This document shows, piece by piece, positions 59,560 through 64,000 of a stretch of DNA of 64,000 bases (position 1 is its first letter; each line of letters starts with the position of its first letter). The notes under the pieces were generated by a model that searched no databases, was not told where the DNA came from, and was given only the letters and a program-made list of their open reading frames with translations. The position numbers were made by a program, and so were the translations under genes. Source of the DNA: Inia geoffrensis (Eukaryota; Chordata; Mammalia; Artiodactyla; Iniidae); the NCBI GenBank assembly GCA_036417435.1, contig CM070919.1, positions 32,294,318 to 32,358,317 on the forward strand, in the 5' to 3' direction.

Positions 59560-61494
59560 AACTTTTTTAATTAAACATTTTTTAAATCATTTACTTCGAT
59601 GTGTTTTAAGGCAAATTTTAAGAAAAATATTTGTTGCCTCTATTGAAACTTCTCTCTGAGTAATTTTTCTTCAGAATGTCTTGCTTTGTAATTTCATCAG
59701 GTGTCTGACATTCTGAACAATGCTTTGAAAGAATTATCTTTTTCAAATCTGAAAAATTATCGGTGACAAAGGCCATGGAAATTTTAAACAGTAGGCTGTT
59801 CATTATATTAAAACACAAGGGGCAAAATTTACAAGGCCAGCAAGGCGTACTAGGTTTCATTTTAAAATGATTAAACCCTCTAACCAAAAGCTATTTTATA
59901 TAATGTTAATTCTCTATCAAAATAAGTAACTTTATTCCTTTCAGGGAGAAGTTAAACCGAAGTTCAACTAGGTTACCTAAATTCAAAAAGGGAGTGATTG
60001 CGGAGTAAAGATTTAAGCTTACATTCACCAAACCTCCAAGTCTTGTGCTGTCAAGTACACAGCACTGACGTCCTAGTAAACTGGAAAAGAAAAGTGAAAA
60101 AAACCCTGTGATTTTCTGTGATGTAAACACTCCCACTCTGGCCACAGTTAGACTACCAGTGGTGTTGAACCTCACAAAACTCCCAAATATTTTGTTATTC
60201 TCTCTTCTTTCCAATCCATTCCGAGCCACTCCAGTACACCCCTGCCACTCTTCCTCCCTAATAAATAGAAAAAGTTTGAATGACAGGGAATAAGTGAAAG
60301 GTTGTCCTCAAATCAAGAACGTTACAGAAATATGGACCGTCACCCTTCGCTGTCCCTGAATTTTATTATGTCGTCTTGTCAGTTAAGGAGAGCTAGCTTA
60401 ACTTTTATCCAAGTATAATTATTTTTGAGGACAGTATAATTATTTTTGAGGACAGTAAAAATACTTCACTATAAGTGTCTTTTATTTGAACTTTGTTGCA
60501 TGATACGGGTCCTAAAAGAAAAAAATTCTAGGAGACTATCATTCCTGCTGAATATTCAATTGGATTCTCTTTTCTGTCTTCCCTACAAGCTTATGGCAGG
60601 CTGGTATCTGACCACAGGTAAAGAATTCTGCTGAGTAAATGAGTAAAACATGTGAACAGCCCTATACAGAGAGTGAAAGAAATCCCATGTATTTGAAGCT
60701 AAGATTTTGTAGGAGAGGCCTCAAGACTCAAGTATTATCTAATAACAATCATAAAGAACAAGAGAGTGTTAACTATACATGTTAAATGGATTGTTTTAAT
60801 TTTTTACAGCTGTTCTCCAAATTATAATTACAAATAATCAGTATGAAGGATTCCACCAAGCAGGCCGATTTGTTCAATTACACGCATGCCTATCTTGATG
60901 TTACCTTGATTTCTGGGTCCAATCTTGAGGCCACGTTACCCTCAGTCTGATACACTGCTGCACAGAATGGAGAGGAGCTTTGATTGAAAACCTCTGAAAA
61001 CACTGCAGACTGTGTGGTTTGCATCACACGCTAACTTCCCCACACAGAAAGCCATCTCTGGACGCTGCCCGAAAGGCTCTCTCGCAAGAGATTCTGAAGC
61101 AATAGGTTTAAAGAGTGGTTGAGGGACCCGCAGTTTTCACAATCACACCCTATATCCATATATGACAGAAGCTTAATTCTTTCCTAAAGCGGAAATAAAA
61201 CAGATTAAAATCACATACCCGTTTCACTAACTTCAGCTCCCCAAACCCATGAAATTGTTTCATATCTTGGGAACTTTGCATTCCCTTGAAAGCATTCCCT
61301 TAAATCCTCTCCCTCCTCCTTTGAAATTTTATTGGCATTTTAATTCACCTTTGGTTATGCGTTTTATATACCAGTTTCCAGTAAAACCTGAACTGACCCC
61401 ACCCCTGGGCAACACCCTGGACATCTTTTCTCCCATCTCTTACCCACCCCAACGCCAGGGTTCTTTGGTTTGGTTTGGTTTGTTCCCTACCAAC
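59560..61494. other. Single-copy DNA with two minus-strand open frames
   Basis: Two small minus-strand frames of 89 and 107 codons (59618-59887, 59906-60229) lie only 18 bp apart, without a recognised domain. A 21-bp tandem duplication lies at 60412-60453. The part near 61080-61140 faintly resembles a MER5-like element. Confidence 0.4.
60412..60453. repeat. Perfect 21-bp tandem duplication
   Basis: The unit AGTATAATTATTTTTGAGGA plus C occurs at 60412-60432 and again at 60433-60453 without a mismatch. Confidence 0.95.
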
Positions 61495-61590
61495 CAGCCT
61501 GCAGGCTTCTTGAGAGCAGGGGTTGTGTTCATTTTGTGTTCGTCATCGTCGACTCGCACATAGTAATCGTAAAGTATAGTGAATGGATGA
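61495..61590 (+). mobile_element. L2 LINE 3' end relic
   Basis: CAGGCTTCTTGAGAGCAGGG, GCACATAGTAATCGTAAA and GAATGGATGA match the L2 3' end layout. A small (GGTTT)n run precedes it at 61466-61482. Confidence 0.65.
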
Positions 61591-62503
61591 GGGGGAAAAT
61601 CAGCTTACCTGCTCCAGAAATTTCCGTACTGAGTTATACTTTATTGTTATGTTCTCAGGCCAGGAAAAAATCCCTGTGCGTATTTTACAAGCACTGTTAT
61701 TGAAAAAGTGAAAACATACAAGTACAAATAAGAAGGTGAAAATAGAGCACTTGCCAGGGAAACTGACTTGTGTGAAAACACTGAAATAGAGTTGAGAATT
61801 TCACCCATACTTTCTCCACCCATCCTCAACACCCCACAATACATTTAGAAACTCAGTTTTTTGCTTCGAAGAAGGAGGAGGCTAGCACAGTTGGGAGCTA
61901 TCACCCATTTTGATGAATATATTCCTTCCTACTCATCACCCCCCGGAACTGTGGAAGTCTTGTGCATTGATTCCGTCATTTATTGCCACAGAACCTTTCC
62001 CAGTCCTTCCTTGGGTTTACTAGTCTCTAATTCCTCAGGATAACGTAAGGTACTTACTTATTTTTGTAAAGTGGGTAACATGTTTGCATTTGCTCAGACT
62101 CTGGGATCTGACTGTTCCTCAGTGAGTCTTTAATATAATAGGTAAAGACACTGAGGTTCAGTCAGTAGCTTCGGAGGGCTCCAGGGTCGATTTCATCAAG
62201 CCTAAGTTACTAGGTTACGTGAAAGCATATGCAGCTTGACTAAGTAGTCCCTCACCTGGCAAACCGCTGTTTACAGTTGCTGTGCCATCGGTGCTGAACT
62301 GTATGTGAAGTCTGTGATCACACTCAATCCTTTTTGGGAAGTGGAAAGGAATACAATTTAAAGGCTGACATTTTGGATTTCCCCTTTTATTTCTTGAAAA
62401 ATGTTGTTAATTTCCTTTGAAGGAAATTTGGTCTGCTGTACACAACCGTCTTTGTACTGCAGGCAGCGGCAGGCATAGTAGGATTAATACAACTAATAGG
62501 GCC

Positions 62504-62945
62504 ATAGAGCCAAGTGTCCTGGGTTCGGAATCTCAGCTTTGCTACTTACTTTTTTTTTTTTTTTTTTTTTTTGCGGTACGCGGGCTTCTCACTGTCGTGG
62601 CCTCTCCCGTTGCGGAGCACAGGCTCTGGACGCGCAGGCTCAGCGGCCACGGCTCATGGGCCCAGCTGCTCCACGGCATGTGGGATCTTCCCGGACCGGG
62701 TCATGAACCCGTGTCCCCTGCATCGGCAGGCGGACTCTCAACCACTGCCCCTCCAGGGAAGCCCGCTACTTACTATTTTTTTAAGCACGTTTGCTTGCTG
62801 TGTTTCTGTTTCTGTAAAATGGAGCCATAGTGGGACCTACCTCACACACACTTCATAGGGTAATTACAAGGATTAAAGGAGTTAATGTATAAAGCACTTA
62901 AAACTGTAATTGGCACCTGGTGGGTACTAAGAGTATTAATCCTCA
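62504..62945 (-). mobile_element. MIR SINE split by a younger SINE
   Basis: GCCAAGTGTCCTGGGTTCGG to GCTACTTACT (62510-62550) and, after the SINE, TTCTGTAAAATGGAGCCATA, ACCTCACACACACTTCATAGG and AAGCACTTAAAACTGTAATTGGCAC (62805-62925) form one MIR in reverse sense. Confidence 0.75.
62551..62764 (-). mobile_element. CHR-type SINE, antisense
   Basis: Full body with T run of about 22. A 10-bp TSD GCTACTTACT (62541-62550 and 62765-62774) lies in the MIR, so this insertion is much younger than the MIR. Confidence 0.95.
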
Positions 62946-63067
62946 TTTATATATGTAAACTTTATATGCATATCTGTCTGTCACATACATCATTATATTT
63001 TCTACATACATGCATGTATACATGCAAACATGGCATGTTATTTCCCTTGTATGTTGCTGCTTATTCT

Positions 63068-63094
63068 ACACACACACACACACACACACACACA
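63068..63094. repeat. (CA)n microsatellite
   Basis: About 13 AC units, followed by TATATGTAAATATT-type low complexity at 63125-63190. Confidence 0.95.
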
Positions 63095-63194
63095 GGAATG
63101 ATGAAATAAATTTGTTTATTGATCTACATGTATATGTAAATATTTATATAAATATATGTATAAATTTACATATATGTAAATACATGTATAACTA

Positions 63195-64000
63195 TACACT
63201 GGATATCTAGTGAATATCACTGATATTTGTGATTTTAATTCCCTTGCATTTTGCTATTTATTGCATACATTATTGCATAATATTTGGTCTCTGCGTGCTT
63301 ATAAACCTTATTTCTACCTTGTCCTCACTTCCATTTTGTAAAGAAAAATTTTTGAGTTTTAGGTCTTAGAGAACCTATACTTTTGTGACATTGATTTCCG
63401 GCAATGAATGTATTTCATTCATTGTATTGTTCCGTTTAATCTCTTACTAATACTTCTATCTACAAAATTACCTGCTTTCCATTTTCTCTCTCTAATCCAT
63501 GAGATCTTTTGTTTTGCTTCTCTGTGCTAACATTTGCATTTTTGAAAGACATTTACTTTTTCTACAGTTTTTCCTCAATTTCATGTATAAATTCCTAGCT
63601 GCTACTCCCCTATTCTTAGGATATATTAAAATACTAAATGTCTTCTTGTTGTTGTTTTTGTTTTTGTACAGTGTACACCCTGCAAATTTGTTAAACCCCT
63701 TCTTCGCAAATCCAATGTCCACTTGCATTTAGCTGTAGAATTTTCTGTCTTTACCCACTGTCTTCGTGAACTTCTATGCAAAATCTTTATCACTAACACA
63801 GACGACAGTGTCTTTTGCTTCTTACTCTCCTTTGCTAGTGATATTTGAAAGATATCTCACCAAGAGTTTTATTGCTCATTATCATTGCTTTAATTATGTA
63901 TTCCTATAATTCTTTTGCAAATGTGATTAAGTATCTTCTTTTCTCATTATTGTTCCTGGTACAGTGTCTAAAATCTGCATCAGCTGATTGCTTTCTTCAT
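63195..64000. other. Single-copy AT-rich DNA to window end
   Basis: No repeat family or gene recognised. Confidence 0.45.

Overview
The window looks like ordinary nuclear DNA from a cetacean (whale or dolphin). The evidence is a set of tRNA-derived CHR-type SINEs with a Pol III A box and B box, the typical ...CCGGTCCGGGAAGATCCC... body and an oligo-A tail, together with two near full-length LINE-1s of a cetartiodactyl type. AT-rich single-copy sequence lies between them. Species, and toothed versus baleen whale, cannot be settled from this sequence. I see no complete protein-coding gene. The window reads as intergenic or deep intronic DNA whose long open frames are almost all of transposon origin.

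Layout. 1-5331: an old antisense endogenous retrovirus. Its 3' LTR is cut by the window start, a polypurine tract follows, a decayed Env TM region lies near 0.7 kb, and the 5' LTR is at 5000-5331; a young SINE sits in the 3' LTR. 5.3-21.1 kb: mostly single-copy AT-rich DNA with scattered SINEs, L1 3' ends, a hAT MITE-like element and MIRs, including a SINE/L1 chimera at 13.5 kb. 21160-28234: near full-length antisense L1 'A' with a perfect 15-bp target-site duplication (TSD). 28-35 kb: L2 relics and an ancient L1 into which an MLT1-type LTR and a young L1 end were inserted. 35.1-35.9 kb: a degenerate minisatellite of about 19 units of roughly 40 bp. 36-48 kb: a SINE-dense stretch, an old L1 ORF2 relic and nested insertions. 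49-51.4 kb: single-copy sequence with one exon-like 99-bp open segment. 51553-58809: near full-length antisense L1 'B' with a 16-bp TSD (15/16). 59-64 kb: single-copy sequence, two SINEs, a MIR split by a SINE, and microsatellites.

How the parts relate. L1 supplies the endonuclease and reverse transcriptase that mobilise SINEs, and most SINEs here carry 10-17 bp TSDs and A-tails that fit this route. Both L1 copies are broken by stops and frameshifts, so neither could supply protein now. The most useful leads are the minisatellite, the SINE/L1 chimera, the antisense retrovirus with a recognisable Env TM, the possible exon at 50.5 kb, the G-rich array in L1 B, and the two same-orientation 7-kb L1s, which are potential recombination partners.

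Coordinates of interspersed repeats are by eye, from TSDs and consensus ends I recognise; old repeats (MIR, L2, L1M, MLT1) are approximate to tens of bases.
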